From: Pestalotiopsis fici W106-1
Taxonomy: Eukaryota > Ascomycota > Sordariomycetes > Amphisphaeriales > Sporocadaceae
DNA length: 64,000 nt
Assembly: GCF_000516985.1 (NCBI RefSeq)
Contig: NW_006917093.1
Location: 4,679,874-4,743,873 of the forward strand
Direction of reading: 5' to 3'
Made by a program: the position numbers and the translations under genes. Under the pieces are notes generated by a model, which worked only from the letters and a program-made list of their open reading frames with translations, searched no databases and was not told the DNA's origin. This document shows, one piece after another, positions 45,648-58,099 of the stretch. Positions within the stretch are counted from its first letter, which is position 1; each line of letters opens with the position of its first letter.

Positions 45648-47411
45648 TTACGACAACAAGCACTCAGTCAGATCGGCAACCTCGTTGTCAATCTGGTGAG
45701 CCAAAGCTTCCAGGTCCGGAAGAGTCAACAACACCTCGTTCGCGCTGAGCCGAATCTCCAGAACACCTCCTCCAACTTCCTCCAGGTCGCAGCCAACATC
45801 TACAAAGACGTTGTGTTTTCTCATAACCGAACTAGCGTCAAGAACGTCAACAGTCGTGGGGCCGGGGATGGCGGCGGCGGCACTGTATTCAGTGCGCATA
45901 CCCAGGTCCATTCGCTCCCAAGGTTGGTTGTCATCGACTGGTGGCGTGGTGGCTGGCGATGCTCCCTGTGATGCGCCTCGAAGTTTGGTGTTCCACAAGA
46001 TGTTCAAGTACGTGTTGAACGGAACGCTCTCGCCAACCTCGGCCCAGCGTAGCACATCGCGAAGGCGAGATTGTTCATAAGGCACCTGGGCATTTAGGTG
46101 CTCGTGAACCGACTGAAGTGATTGAATCAGCTCAGACCTGCTGCCGTTGAGCTCATGGGACACATCGACATCTTCTGGAATGGTGGTCGGCAGCATGGTG
46201 GAACAGGGGCCAACAAGATCTTCAATCCTATCAACATTGTCAAGAGATTGCCGGCCACCATGGAAACATCCAAAAACAGGACGCTTTGCGCCAGTCTTTT
46301 CGGCCAGGATGTGACTGAAGGCAAGATAGATGACGGTAGGCGGCGTTACGCCAGCGATGGTGGCTGCTGTCTCGAGCTCAGAAGTCTTGGTCTTGGTTCC
46401 GGTAACCACAATCTCGTTCTTCTTGAGAGGGTTGCCTTCGCCATCGGTTTCTGGCTTCACAATGGTCTCTTCGCAATCCCGTAGACTATCCTTCCAGAAC
46501 TCCTCCTCAGCATCTCGGTCGTGAGTGAATAGAGTCTCCTTGACAAAGTTCCTGAAAGACGGTGCTTTGGATACAACCGGCTTGCCCTGGTACAGCTCTG
46601 TGAGCTCATGAACCAAGAGGCCCATGCTGCGCGTGTCACAGGCCGCATGGTGGATTGTAATCAAGACGGCATCGCCCTCCTGTACATCGCCTTGTACAAG
46701 GGTCAGCCTCGTGGGCGGCGTCTTGAGGGAAGACGGTTGGTTTGCAATCTTCTTGAGTTCCTTCTTGACTTGCTCCTCGAGCGTGCCCTCGCGGTGCTTG
46801 GCCTTTGAGAAAGTGGCGTAGTTGCTAGCACCACTACTTTGGCGCAGCACCACAGTAAAGGCCTCGTCTGGTCGCACGGCCACTAGCGTGGAGCGCATAA
46901 TGGGGTGGCGACGACGAAGCACCGCCCACGCACCGCGTAGCCGATGCTCATCGACAGGAACCTTGGTGCGGAAAGCCCACGTAGGCTCGGCCAGGGTACG
47001 GCCGCTGGTGAGCCAGCTCGCGAGATGGAACTCCTGGCCCGGCAAGACGGGCATGACGGCCTCGACCGAAGTGTCGTGAATGCCCAGCTTGGCAATGGCT
47101 TGTTGTCGGTCTTCCATACTCACGAGGTTCTCGACCGACGATGTGGGCTGGCGCTCCAGCATGCTCGGACGAGCAGTGGGATCGTGTGCGTGGATCACCT
47201 CATACAGTGGCGTGGTGGGATTGCTACTGCCAAAGGGCGTTGCGCTGCCATTTTGCATGGGTGTGAAGGGGTGCTGGGAGGTGCCATTCGCGGCATCTGT
47301 CTTGCTTATGGATCTGGATGGCAGACGAACAAGAAAGCTCTCCCGGTGCTGGCGATCGCCATTGGGAGCACCGGCTGGGGGCTGTACATCATGGCTCACT
47401 TGTGCTGCCAT
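45648..47411 (-). CDS. Free-standing NRPS-type condensation-domain protein
   Basis: Single exon, 587 residues from the ATG at 47411. The first about 110 residues are low in complexity (Ser/Thr/Pro/Asn) and probably disordered. A full condensation (C) domain of the CAT-like acyltransferase superfamily follows: VMPVLPGQEFHLASWL (119 on, the N-terminal C-domain motif), LRGAWAVLRRRHPIMRSTLV, the active-site motif HHAACD (254-259), LLVHELTELYQGK, and the C-terminal FGCFHGGRQS..VGPCSTMLP. His and Asp of HHxxxD are present, while the glycine that usually follows is Thr (HHAACDTRS). No adenylation, carrier or thioesterase domain is joined to it or lies next to it. It could form an amide or ester from carrier-bound or free substrates. 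Substrate and partners unknown; fold assignment strong. Confidence 0.85.
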   Translation of the reverse strand: MAAQVSHDVQPPAGAPNGDRQHRESFLVRLPSRSISKTDAANGTSQHPFTPMQNGSATPFGSSNPTTPLYEVIHAHDPTARPSMLERQPTSSVENLVSMEDRQQAIAKLGIHDTSVEAVMPVLPGQEFHLASWLTSGRTLAEPTWAFRTKVPVDEHRLRGAWAVLRRRHPIMRSTLVAVRPDEAFTVVLRQSSGASNYATFSKAKHREGTLEEQVKKELKKIANQPSSLKTPPTRLTLVQGDVQEGDAVLITIHHAACDTRSMGLLVHELTELYQGKPVVSKAPSFRNFVKETLFTHDRDAEEEFWKDSLRDCEETIVKPETDGEGNPLKKNEIVVTGTKTKTSELETAATIAGVTPPTVIYLAFSHILAEKTGAKRPVFGCFHGGRQSLDNVDRIEDLVGPCSTMLPTTIPEDVDVSHELNGSRSELIQSLQSVHEHLNAQVPYEQSRLRDVLRWAEVGESVPFNTYLNILWNTKLRGASQGASPATTPPVDDNQPWERMDLGMRTEYSAAAAIPGPTTVDVLDASSVMRKHNVFVDVGCDLEEVGGGVLEIRLSANEVLLTLPDLEALAHQIDNEVADLTECLLS

Positions 47412-49840
47412 TTTGGTAGTGGGTTTATGTTTTCAGGTTGTTATAGTTGTAGAAATGGGAATGTTAGGTGCGGATTCGACGACAGGGAGCCAGGACGTTG
47501 CCCACTCTGAAGGCATTCAATGATTTTGTTGTGTCTTGGACTGTTGTGTGTTCTTTCTGCTCTCTCAAGTAAACGGCTCAACTCTGGTCCTGCCAAAGGG
47601 GGTGGTGAGATCGACTGGTTGTTGTGTGGAGTTTTTCTTTGGTTTCCCTCAAGGGAGAAGAAGTTTGAATCTGGAACAACAGAAGAGATGGGAAGAGGGA
47701 GGAAGAAGTAGTAGTAGGAAAAGAAGAAAAGGACCCTTTCATAACCTCGGGAATGAATGGGCTGGAGATGGAGGAGCCTGACGAAATATTGGCGTTTGTT
47801 TCCGATGTGCGAGTGGTTCTTTTTTTTTTCTTCCTTTCTTCCTTGTGCTGCTCTTCTTGCGCTTTCTCTGCCTTGCCTCCGGTAGTGTATGTACAGTACC
47901 TCTTACCTAGACTACCAGGCTACTTACCACCACTGAACTGTGACGACGGACCAGTGATGAGATGAGGCCCAAAGTAGCGTAGCGCCCATGACGTATGGGT
48001 GGACTATAAAGTGGATTCGGTGGGCTGGTGCCCATAAGTGAGAATTGGTGGTGCCACTACTCTAGCTTTGATGCACTGAATCGTGCGTGGATGCCCTCGA
48101 AACGCAAGCGGCCAATCGAGATCAAGGGTCTCTCTGCTAGGCTTGTCAGGGCTCTTTTGGTGGTGGGCATGGGTGGGAGGTGCCGGTCGCCTTGGGGGTG
48201 CAGCACCAATGACACTTCAAAACGCCCGCTGACGCCTCACCCGCCCGCCAAACCGTCTGATGGAAACGCCCCGAGTCCTGACTGGAAAGACGCTGTGAAG
48301 GGAAGAGACCTGACTCTTGAATCTTGACTTGAGTTTGACTTGCAGGCTTCTGGCTGTGTTCTACGGTATGTTATGTTCCCATGGGAACAAGAACCATGAT
48401 TCCGTCATAACCACGACCCCCAATTTTCTTGCACATTCTCTACATCACACACCAGGACACACACACAATTTCTCTCTCTCTGTGCTGATGGGTGCCAAGA
48501 CGCCCTATTATCTCGTCTTGTCTACCGTCTCCGAATCCCGTCTCCACGTCCATGATCCTTTTCAGGGTCTCACCTGAAGTGCACGCAGCAGCAGCCGCAG
48601 CAAGGGAAAGTGGTTAAAAAGGCGCCAGTCAATAATACGCCAGTCCATTTCAGCATTGAGCACATACACCGGTAAACATCTCGGTTCGAACGCTTCCCTC
48701 CGCAATTTGCCGAGTGGGACCCCTCTTGCCTTGCATTGACCTACCGCTCCGTACGATGGGTGAATAGGAATGGGGGTGGAGAAAACGGATGCGCATGTAT
48801 GTAACGTATGGTGAAAGTCGCGACATTGCTGATTCCTAGTGGCTCAAAGATGGGCATCTTTTGATTAAGTCCGCATTAGCATTCTGTCCCTGTTTGATAT
48901 TTTTGGTTTACCATGTATATCTGCTGCAAGAATGGGAAATATGGTCAGACATTTCCCGCGCGAGGCGCCGCGTAATAACTTTCTTTCATTTGTCGTCGTT
49001 TTTTTTTCGGGGTCCTGTTGTTTATTTGGAGAAATACTGACCCCTCATTCAGCCTCGACGCGGCTCTGCTGTCCCTCGGTCTTGTCCCGTGAAAGCCAAG
49101 AAGCTTATTGGAACAGAGACAAGAATCCAAACTACTTTGACTTGCCTACCAACCAACAGCTGACCGTAATTCAAACATCTATTCGACCACGAGTAGTAGT
49201 ATACTATAATCTGTAGATCAGCCCTAGGTCCCTTCTGTACTAGATGTGTTGATCCCAACTTGTCCGTCAAAGAATTATTGCATCACTGAGCATTGTGAGG
49301 CCTCACACACCCTTTAGAGACAGGCAGAGAAAAAATGTCCCGTTATCTTTTGTATCACACTACGGAAGAAAATCTACGGAAAGTTGCCGTGTGACTAGGT
49401 ATCTCACGAAACATCCTAGTCGTTCTTCGCTTATGATCCATGTTCACTCAGCTGTCTTGCAAGTCCTAACGAGAAATGATCAACACAGCCAAGAGAAATT
49501 GAGAGTAATATTCGACGCCTTAGAATCATTCTTTTCTTAAAGTCCTGCTCTTTTTGGAGCAGGACACATTGCAAACAGAATGAGATCGCTGGGCTGAAGG
49601 TAAATGAAATCGATATGCGACAAAAAAAAAAGGGAGCAGGTACATGGGCAGATCTGTAGTGAACTTGCAGCCTGTCTCGGGGTATCTCCGTTTCCCGTCT
49701 ATATCCCGCCTCTATTATTCTTCTCCTGTAGATAAAAAGAAAAGGAAAGAAAAAAAAAAACTCCGTATAAACAAATTGGCAGAAATCACATGCCAATTGC
49801 AGTAGGGAATGTAGAAAGTTCTCCACGCCGCTCTATATGA
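47412..49840. other. 2.4 kb intergenic upstream of the condensation-domain gene
   Basis: 5' flank of the condensation-domain gene and 3' flank of the monooxygenase gene. It contains A/T runs, GA-rich patches near 47680-47740 and CA/CT repeats near 48450-48480. Only short ORFs without recognisable content. Confidence 0.5.
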
Positions 49841-51334
49841 TTACGCCTCGACTTCAGCAATAGCAGGGACTGCTGCTTGAGTTCCTTGACTGCCGTGGTA
49901 TTTGTACTTGACTTCGTGCTTCGGCAGGTTATGCTCCGGCAGCCAGGCCAACACGGGGGCATCGCGGAAGATGGGCGCGAGCACATATTTTATGCCCAGT
50001 TTCACTATGGGCTTGTGCTTCACGATCCACGTCGCGTAGATACGGTACTTCCAGCTGGTCCAGGTGACCTGGCGCGCTCTCCGGCGGCACATTTTGTCAA
50101 CAGTCGGCATGAGCTGGAGCCTCTCGCGCTCGTAATCCTGAAACGCCCTCTCAAGCTCCGCCGTCGTCGGGCCAGCTGCTGAGGAATCCTCCTCCTCCTT
50201 CTTGTTCAGGAGCGCGTACAGCTTATTGGCAAGAGTGACGATGTCCGCCAGGCCCGAATTGAAGCCGGCGCCGGCGTGCGGCTCAACTTTTCGTACCGCA
50301 TCGCCGACGAGCACGACGCGGCCACACGTCCACGATGGCACGCTGCCCTCCTCTAGGCTAATCATTCCAATGTCGCCCGAGTTGTATTCGAGCACTTGCT
50401 TCAACGTGATGCCGGGCGCCATGTAGGCATCGCCGTACTTTTCGATAAAGGCCTGCTTGTCCTCCTCCGTATACCGCTTGCGCTCGTGCGTCGGCGTCGG
50501 GATTTGCTCGTAGACGGCCCACCACGACTGCGTCGTGCCCGTCAAGATCTGCGTCGACAGCCCGTTGGACGCGCCCTCGTGGTTGGTGCCCATGGGCAGG
50601 TCCGGGATGGCGCCGCCGGGGACGTTGCCGAACAGCATGCGAAAGGTACCCAGGTAAGGGCTCTTCTCCTTGTCGTCGCTGGCGGCGCCCTTTTCAGGTG
50701 CCGCATTGGCCCCGTCCTCCTCGCTGCTCCCGCTCTCGCCGCCCGCGTTGGCACTCTGGGCTTTGGCCTTGAGGCGCTGCATGCAGGTCCTCACCCTCGA
50801 GCGCACTCCGTCGGCGCCAATCAGGATGTCGCCCGCTACCACGGTGCCATCCTCGCAAATGACCTTGACGCCATCTGCCTCGGTCTCCACGTCGACGACG
50901 CGCTTGTTGAGCAGCACGCGGCCCTTGGTCTCCTCGCTCAGCGTCTCATAGAGGGTCTCGGCAAACTTGGGCCGATGGCAGACGCGGAACCCGTGACCAT
51001 GTCTGCGCTCCATCAAGGGGCCCAGCTCGGTCAGTCGGTTGATGATCTTGCCCGTGTCGGCGCGGAAGTTGACCGTGGTGACGGTCTCGTCGAGCACGGG
51101 CTTCAGGGCCGACGTTAACCCAAGCTGATCGTAGACCCGAAAGGTAGAGGGCCATAGCGCCAGGAGGGAGCCAATGTACGGTGTAATAGTCGAATGCGAT
51201 TCCAATATAGTGAATTGGATGTCACGGGAACCGGCTAGTGCCGTGCGGAGAGTTTGGAAGATGTGCGCGGCATTGAGCCCGACTAGTCCACCGCCGGCAA
51301 CAATGATGTGGAAAGGTTTCTTTTCTTCCAACAT
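49841..51334 (-). CDS. FAD-dependent monooxygenase, secondary-metabolism type
   Basis: Single exon, 497 residues. The start is the ATG at 51334 (MLEEKKPFHI); the 17 upstream in-frame codons have no ATG. Motifs: Rossmann GGGLVG (14-19), ILESHS as the acidic end of strand 2, DG motif GADGVRSRVR (173-182) and the GD motif region GDAVRKVEPHAGAGFNSG (344 on). This variant of the GD motif occurs in the fungal epoxidase/hydroxylase group that works on polyketides and meroterpenoids. The C-terminus has a moderately hydrophobic stretch (KLGIKYVLAPIF) that may touch membranes. A low-complexity insert of about 39 residues (188-226, Ala/Ser/Glu/Gly-rich) follows the DG motif. Substrate unknown. Same strand as its neighbours. 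Confidence 0.87.
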   Translation of the reverse strand: MLEEKKPFHIIVAGGGLVGLNAAHIFQTLRTALAGSRDIQFTILESHSTITPYIGSLLALWPSTFRVYDQLGLTSALKPVLDETVTTVNFRADTGKIINRLTELGPLMERRHGHGFRVCHRPKFAETLYETLSEETKGRVLLNKRVVDVETEADGVKVICEDGTVVAGDILIGADGVRSRVRTCMQRLKAKAQSANAGGESGSSEEDGANAAPEKGAASDDKEKSPYLGTFRMLFGNVPGGAIPDLPMGTNHEGASNGLSTQILTGTTQSWWAVYEQIPTPTHERKRYTEEDKQAFIEKYGDAYMAPGITLKQVLEYNSGDIGMISLEEGSVPSWTCGRVVLVGDAVRKVEPHAGAGFNSGLADIVTLANKLYALLNKKEEEDSSAAGPTTAELERAFQDYERERLQLMPTVDKMCRRRARQVTWTSWKYRIYATWIVKHKPIVKLGIKYVLAPIFRDAPVLAWLPEHNLPKHEVKYKYHGSQGTQAAVPAIAEVEA

Positions 51335-52237
51335 ATTTGCGTTAGGAAAAAAAAAAAGGAGAGAATGAGGAAAAGGGGGTATCAAATTCCCTAAGCAAAA
51401 TAGAGAAGAAAAAGAAAGCGTCTGCGAAACAATGCCTAAAATCGACAGTCAAAAGCAATACGCAAAATTATATAGATATATGTAGATAGATTTGGTGGAA
51501 TCAAAACGAATGTACACCAAGAAAACAGAAATCTACAACATCTGCGGGTAACGAAACCACGTCGCCAGCAGAAATTCCAGGATTTCGCGATACTAATAGC
51601 AGCTCGGTCGGTGGGGTTTTGCCCACGAACATTTGGGAGTTGACCCTTGGTAAGATTCAGCGCTGAACAAGGAGGGTCCTTGGCCTCACTATCACAATAC
51701 GCCCCTCTCAACAGACATAGGGGATAGACTTTGGCGCAATTTCACACGACGGCCTCGCGGAAGAGTATTGACTCCGAGCGTGTTGAAGCCGAACGACTCG
51801 GAACCCCTGCCGAGAAATGATGGTCCCAAAGGGTGAAAGTATATGTTGGCCAACGCTCAAAGAACCGGCTTGGCGCAGGAGACGGTCCCACGCCCGTACG
51901 AGATTCAGATTAGATTGATATGCAGACGTACTGCCGATCGACATTAACATCTTCACCACCATTCATGTAGGCGCGTCGTTTTTTTTTTTTTTTACAGACA
52001 GTAAACACTAGTAGTCACCCTGCCAGTTTACATGTTTACACAGTAAATACTCGTGGGGCGAGTATTGAACTTTCTGATTTCATGCCAAGATATAATTACA
52101 CATGGTGCCCTCCAAATCCGATTGCGCCAAGTCGGCTCGGAAGGAGCACAAATTTTCAATTCGCCTATTCATGAATTGTCAAACCCGGCCCCAACACCAA
52201 TGAAGCCGTAAATTTCGTACACGTGAGAACATTGTCA
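51335..52237. other. Intergenic: monooxygenase promoter and DRS2 3' flank
   Basis: Contains a poly-A run just upstream of the monooxygenase start and a long poly-T run near 51980. No gene is supported. Confidence 0.55.
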
Positions 52238-55200
52238 TCATCTCTCGGATGCCATTGGCATCTCTCCATACCGACCACGACCTCTCGTGGTGTCGTACGC
52301 GTTGATCACGCGTGTCTGACTCTCGTCTGCCTGCGAGAATGCATATCCACGCTGCTTGCGCATTCTCTGTACCTGGCGCACCTTTCTGATAGCCTTCTGG
52401 AATTGCTCCATCCTGGAATAATTGTCAGTGAACAAGATGGTACAGATGAAACGGCTCGCGAGGAAACGTACCTGGGCCTGTAGTCCTGAATATTGTACTT
52501 CTGGATCTCCTGGATGTGGTGATACGTTTGTGGTCTGTACATGCGCTTTGCATACTTCCAGGCGAAATCTCGGAGCAGACATACGCCCGGCAAGACAACC
52601 AGTTGCAGGTAGAATACCGGCGATGTGAACAGCTTCGGTACAAGACCGGCATATTCGGTCGAGATGTCAAGTTTGGGTGCGACATAGGCGTAGACAGCAA
52701 TGAAGACGATCCAAAGCGCCATGCTACCTGGAATCGCAATTACGTGGTATTTGGTCCAGTTGTTTGTGATGAGACCAGCCTTTCCAAGCACGGTGGCAAG
52801 CACAGCGCCATAGAGAGCTGTTCCCCAAACCCAATGGCCAGCGGTCGTACCGTCGTTGAGGATGTTGTCACCATAATAGAATAGCTCACTGCCGATATAC
52901 AGAATGAGCGAGTGATAGAACGCGTTGATGATCCAGTTTGTAAAGACCCTGATCTTGAAGAATTGGTTCTCTTGGCCAATCGAGTATAACTGCGGGTAAC
53001 GGTCGAGAAGACGCGCAGAGATGAACTGATCCAGGATACCGATGACCAGGGGCGGGAGGACAGTGTAGAAAACGTTGTAAAAGGACAGTGTCCACGATTC
53101 GTAAATGACCTCTCCAGAAAATACGTTTTGGAAAGTGTACTGAATTTGTTAGCAAAGAATCAGGAGAACTAGTGAGGAGCTGTCGATTTCTTACCCAAAA
53201 TTGAGTCATGTACAGAGTAATGTTCTTGTAGAAGGAGAACAGAATGGCTCTGCTAACGCGTTGGTAACTCCAAGCACCATGAACCAAAGTGAGCTTTCGA
53301 AGGAACCGGAACTGGGCGATCGAGAAATCTGCGCTTCGTGCTGCCTGTAGACCTTCCATACCGCTGATACCCACACCAATGTGGGCAGCCTGAATCATGG
53401 ACACGTCGTTTGCACCGTCGCCAATGGCGAGGGTAATTTCATCCGTATACTTCTTCACCAATTTGACGACCAACGACTTCTGGAGAGGAGAGACACGGCA
53501 ACAAATGACAGCTTTACACATGACGGCAAGGTCATAGAATTGCTTCTCCAAATCCTTTTCCAGAGCATAGGTGAGCGATTTACCGTCAATAACAAGTGCG
53601 AGCGTGTCCATTTCAATCGAGCCTTCAGCGTTGTTGTGAATGGCGTCAAGCTTCTTCTGAATATTGTCGCGCGTAGCCTCTCGGTTTTCCTCATTGACAA
53701 TCAGAAGTGTCATATCTTCACTCAGAAGCTTGGAACTCATGCCAATGTTGATAGCGGTTTCTTGTCGATCTCCAGTTAGGACCCAAACTTTGATATTGGC
53801 CTGCTGAAGCGTATGAATCGTCTCGGGCACACCGTCTTGCAGGCGATCCTCAATTGCAGTCGCACCCAAAAGATAGAAGTCATGCTCGATAAGCTCGGCG
53901 GCCTTGTCGAGCTCTTCTGCTCGGTTTCCACCAACGGTCGTTTGAGCCTTGTCAAAGACAGCATACCATTCTTGGAACTCCTGTTCGGGAACCTCTCTCA
54001 TGGCAAGACAAAGGGTTCGCAGACCTTCAGACGCATATTCTTCCAAATGAATCAGAGTGGCGTCCACGTGCGGGTTGTTGTCGTTGAGACGTTCCAGAAT
54101 GACAGTGTCGGCTCCTTTCGTATAGCACCTGATCTTTCCGTCGGGGCACCGATAGATGGTGGACATTCGCTTTCTTGTGGAGTTGAACTCACAGACAGCC
54201 AGGAGCTGGTATTCATACTCTTTACCGTCGACCTCGATTAGTACGGAACGGGGTTTACGAGCAACAAACTTGTAACCCAGTTCGAGAGCTCCTTCCACGA
54301 GTGCACCTTCGTCTGGGGAGGCTGCTTGGTACTTGATTTTGCCGCCCTGTGATTCGTCACGCTCGGGAATAACGGTATGGCATGTGGATAGCAAACTAAG
54401 AAATTGCTGGATGGCTTGAGAAGTCTCGTGAGATTTCGTGTTCTCACGAAGCCGCTTGAAGTCATGGATGCCAACTTCCACTCCGTCTTGAACGGTGGCC
54501 CGTCGATCTTCAGGTACCTCGTCCGCATATTGGATGCCTGCAATAGTACATTGCTTGAATTCCATCATATTACAGGTCAGGGTTCCCGTCTTATCAGAAA
54601 AGACGTAACCTACCATGCCCAGTTCTTCGACCAAACTTGACGTCTTGCAGTTGGCTGGCGTATCGGTCTTGTCATAGTAAATATCGAGATCGTCGTTGAT
54701 TAGAATGCCATGCCAATATTTGACCATTTCGATGGTGACAAAGAGGGAAATCGGTACCAAGGCCGAAAAGAGGACCCAATATGTGACGAGGTCTTTGAAG
54801 ATTGTCGTAACAACGGTGCTAGCACTGTCCAGCTCATCCAGCTCGAGATAGGGAATTGAGTCGCCCCTCGAGGACCGGAATACCAAGTCACCAATGGTAC
54901 AAATGGCACTCAACACGAGGAGTAGACCAATCAGGGCCAACACGAGGATATTGAGCTGCCGCTCGACCTTGGTGCGCTTGATGGGCGTGGCCGTCGCATT
55001 GCGCATCAGCTTGGTCTCATGGCCAGTGAACACGACAACGCCGTGCACCCAAGGAGTGTTTCTTAGAGTGGCACCACGCAACAGCAGCTGTTCAGGGGTC
55101 AGGGCCAGTTCCTTCTCGCCGCCGCCAGCTTGCATACTCAGGGTTGCCTCGTAGGTATACAGACTGCTATTAGGCTGCTCAGATCGCACTCTGCCTCCCA

Positions 55201-56347
55201 ACCTGCTGAGTTCGTTCGTGCTGATCAGGGCCGACGTTTCGGGAATGGCCTGCTTGATCTTGAGGTTGGTCTCTCCGTCCAAGTTTGCTGTTTCGATATA
55301 ACATAAACCTTCGGGCTCGGAACTAGCCAACAATACCAGATCTGCAGGGAACGGTTCTTCGGATTCGACGCGGATAATGTCTCCAACAGCGACGTTGACC
55401 CATTTCGTATCTTCAAAGGTTGAGCCGCGAAGTACCCTGGCTTTCGAATTGTTCAAGGCGCTATCTGCCTGTTTTCTTCGGTAATCTTCCACCAACTCTT
55501 TTCCAGCCGAGATGATCAACACGGCTATCAGAGGGGCAATGGTGGTATACTTGTTCGTGGGTGAGAGGTCTGGAATCTGTTGTAGCGCTGCTGTAAACAA
55601 GAAGAAAACGTTTGCGAATTTGGAAAACTGTTCAAAGAGAAATTTCGGCAGGAATGTCGCAACATTGTACTTGGCGGTCGAGATGTGGTTATTGACGTAT
55701 TTGTTTGCTGCATTGGCCGGCGGATTGTTGAGATGTATGATTCTAGGGCCGAGCGTCGATGGGTCAGGCTTTCCTCCGCCAAAGCCAAACTTGAAGCTCT
55801 TGAGGTCAAACTTCTTGTTCTTGCTCTGCTGTGCTGGGGGGGCCGAGTCTCCTCGCCCGCGGCCGCCATTCTCTGTGAGCGGCAGATCCATTTCCGAGTA
55901 GCCTTGGCCCATTCCCATCATCTTTTTGGCCTTTCCCAGAAACCCGCCGCCCAGGGCAAGTCTGCTGTTGCGACTTCTTGCATTGTCGCGCGCGTCCGTG
56001 CCGCCGCCATTTTGATAGTAAGAATTCGTGTCTTCAGGATAGTCGTCTGAGTCGTCGGCATATCTCTGAAAGTTATTCAGATCTGAAGTCTGGCTGTACT
56101 GCCTGTCATTCTGGGCCATGTATGGCGGCCGGGGGGCCAGGCCCGATGCGCCCGCCGGGGGGTTCTTCACCGACGGATGTGTTGTATGACTGTCGGCGCC
56201 AATGAAGTCATCGTAGGAGACAGAAGGGCGGGGAGGAGCGTCATCTGCACGCTGGCCGCTGTTGTAGCTATAGGTTGGCTGGTCATCAAGGTCGAGGAGG
56301 AGATCATCCTGACGAGAGCTGCCTCCAGGAGGCGCTCTTCCGGACAT
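52238..56347 (-). CDS. DRS2: P4-type ATPase, aminophospholipid flippase Drs2
   Basis: Exons 56347-53195, 53139-52472 and 52412-52238 give 1331 residues; the introns are 55 and 59 bases. The joins give TQFWYTFQNVFSGEVIYE and DYRPRMEQFQKAIRKV. The N-terminal 200 residues are a disordered cytosolic tail. Motifs in order: LDGET (356-360), PISL in helix 4 (in place of the PEGL of cation pumps), DKTGTLT with phosphorylated Asp585, KGAD (744 on), TGDR (858 on) and GDGANDV (976-982). Ten helices can be placed. The C-tail is basic, as in the autoinhibitory and PI4P-binding tail of yeast Drs2. It moves phosphatidylserine and phosphatidylethanolamine to the cytosolic leaflet at the trans-Golgi together with a Cdc50 subunit. 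Identification is firm. Confidence 0.95.
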
Positions 56348-58099
56348 GTCGAATGGGCACTGCCCCGGGCTTGTTGTTGACTTTGGTCTTGGTCTATGGT
56401 ATGGCGACGATGAATGTTATTAGTGTATATCAGCGAAGTGATGCTCGAAACATTTGATGGCAGATGAATGCTCGATTGGGATGCGCCGTGAGAGATCGTT
56501 GCAAGCTCGTACAGGGATTACTAGGGATGTCGAGCATGAAATCGGCGAAGCGGTTGCCGCAAAAGCATATGGCATGCGATCGGGGGTATTCGTTAGTGCT
56601 TTGGACGACGTGACTTGTCTTTGCAACGCAATGGTACGAACAAGACGGAAGCGTCAGTCAGGTTGGCGATTAATTTTTTGCAGATGCTGGTCTCAATGGC
56701 AAACAGGAAAAAAAGCAGGCGACCGACTGTCCCGAAGCAGAGAGTGCAACTTGTCACACTTCCTGTCCAGTCTCTTGCTTCGTTCTCTCGCCTTGGGCTT
56801 GTTGCTCTTGGGAAACGGCTTCAGTGCACAGCCCTCCTCTGCAAGCGCCAGTAGCCAGTAAAAACAGCGGGGACGTGGATGTCCACGAAACCGTCGAAAG
56901 GATTTGCGGGTGTTGGTAGTGGACCGCTACAGGAGGTACCTAGATGCCAATGCAACTAAAGCCCCTGGGTCAATGTACCTGGTAGGTGATGAAGGTAATG
57001 CTGGAGCCTGTGCTGGACAGATGCAACTTGAAGGCAGGCAGGCAGGCAGGTTTTACTGTCTGTTGTTGCTGGATTTGCAACGTTCAGGTCAATGCCGCAG
57101 CGGTGTTGCCCAGTGCTACCAAGCTTGGGCTAGGGTGCTATAAAAAGGGTGAACTTGAGGTCAAGGTATTTTACTGCGCTAGCGACCAGCTAAAGGGTAC
57201 AAAGAACTGGAGAGCTGTTCAAACTTGCGCCCCCCGTCCTCCGTCTGGTGTCTGGAACCCTGGGCTGAGGCTCAGACCCTGATTTGTTCTCTTCTCGAGC
57301 TCTAAGCGTGCAGGTTTGATCCAGTGCCAATGTGTTTCACATCATCCCGCTCTCGTGGACAGGAGACTGCCGTGATGGATGAAAAGAAACCATGAGGAAT
57401 TCTCCAGGTCCATCTCTCAGTGTGAGCAATCATTGAAGAAGTGCAATCTGTTCATTAATTCATTCTTAGGGGTCTAAATAAAGGAGCCGCCAAGCTTCTA
57501 GAGGGAAATGACGATTCATCTCATGTCCCCAGCCACGACTTAAAGAGCACTAAACAGCACAAGCTAGGCTCGCTGAGGGTTAGCAGTCCAGCAGCCCCAG
57601 GCTATTCAGCTGTCTGTGTGGTTTACCGTATCTACATCACCTACATACCCTGCACCTAGGTAGCTGCTGAACCCAGCCATCCGGACCGACGACGACGAAT
57701 CTGACTCCTGTAGCCAGTGCTAACCGATCTTGTACGAGTAAGCAGGTAGCATTTTGTGGCTCGTCTGCCTCGTATTTGCGACAGACCCTTTTTACACGAG
57801 CATCGCCAGCCTCTTTTTTTCGCCATCAAGATCAGCATGCAAAGCCAGGCTGCTCCCTGGCAACCTGGTAACATTTCAATGTCAGTTCGTGATCCGTCGT
57901 GTATAGTCTAGGCTCTTGACAACAAGATCTGGTTTAACTTGTTTGATTTTGTCAATAGCATCAACGATGCCTATAGAGACTAAAAATAGCTGATTTATGG
58001 AGATAGTTTTGCGAAGCTGCCAACTACCGGCTGTTCCACAGTCCAATTGGTGCCATACCAATAATCATCGTGACGAGCCTGGCGTTTGGTGCTGATTGC
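56348..58099. other. 1.75 kb intergenic: DRS2 promoter and epoxide-hydrolase 3' flank
   Basis: No supported gene. It contains a GGCA tetranucleotide repeat (57033-57050) and pyrimidine/purine-skewed patches. Short ORFs such as 56454-56861 have no recognisable features. Confidence 0.5.
57033..57050. repeat. GGCA tetranucleotide repeat
   Basis: Four and a half tandem copies of GGCA in the DRS2 upstream region. Confidence 0.9.

Noticed and set aside
48678..48700. GGTTCGAAC, resembling a tRNA B-box
   Set aside because: Position 61 is not C, no A-box lies upstream and no cloverleaf can be drawn.
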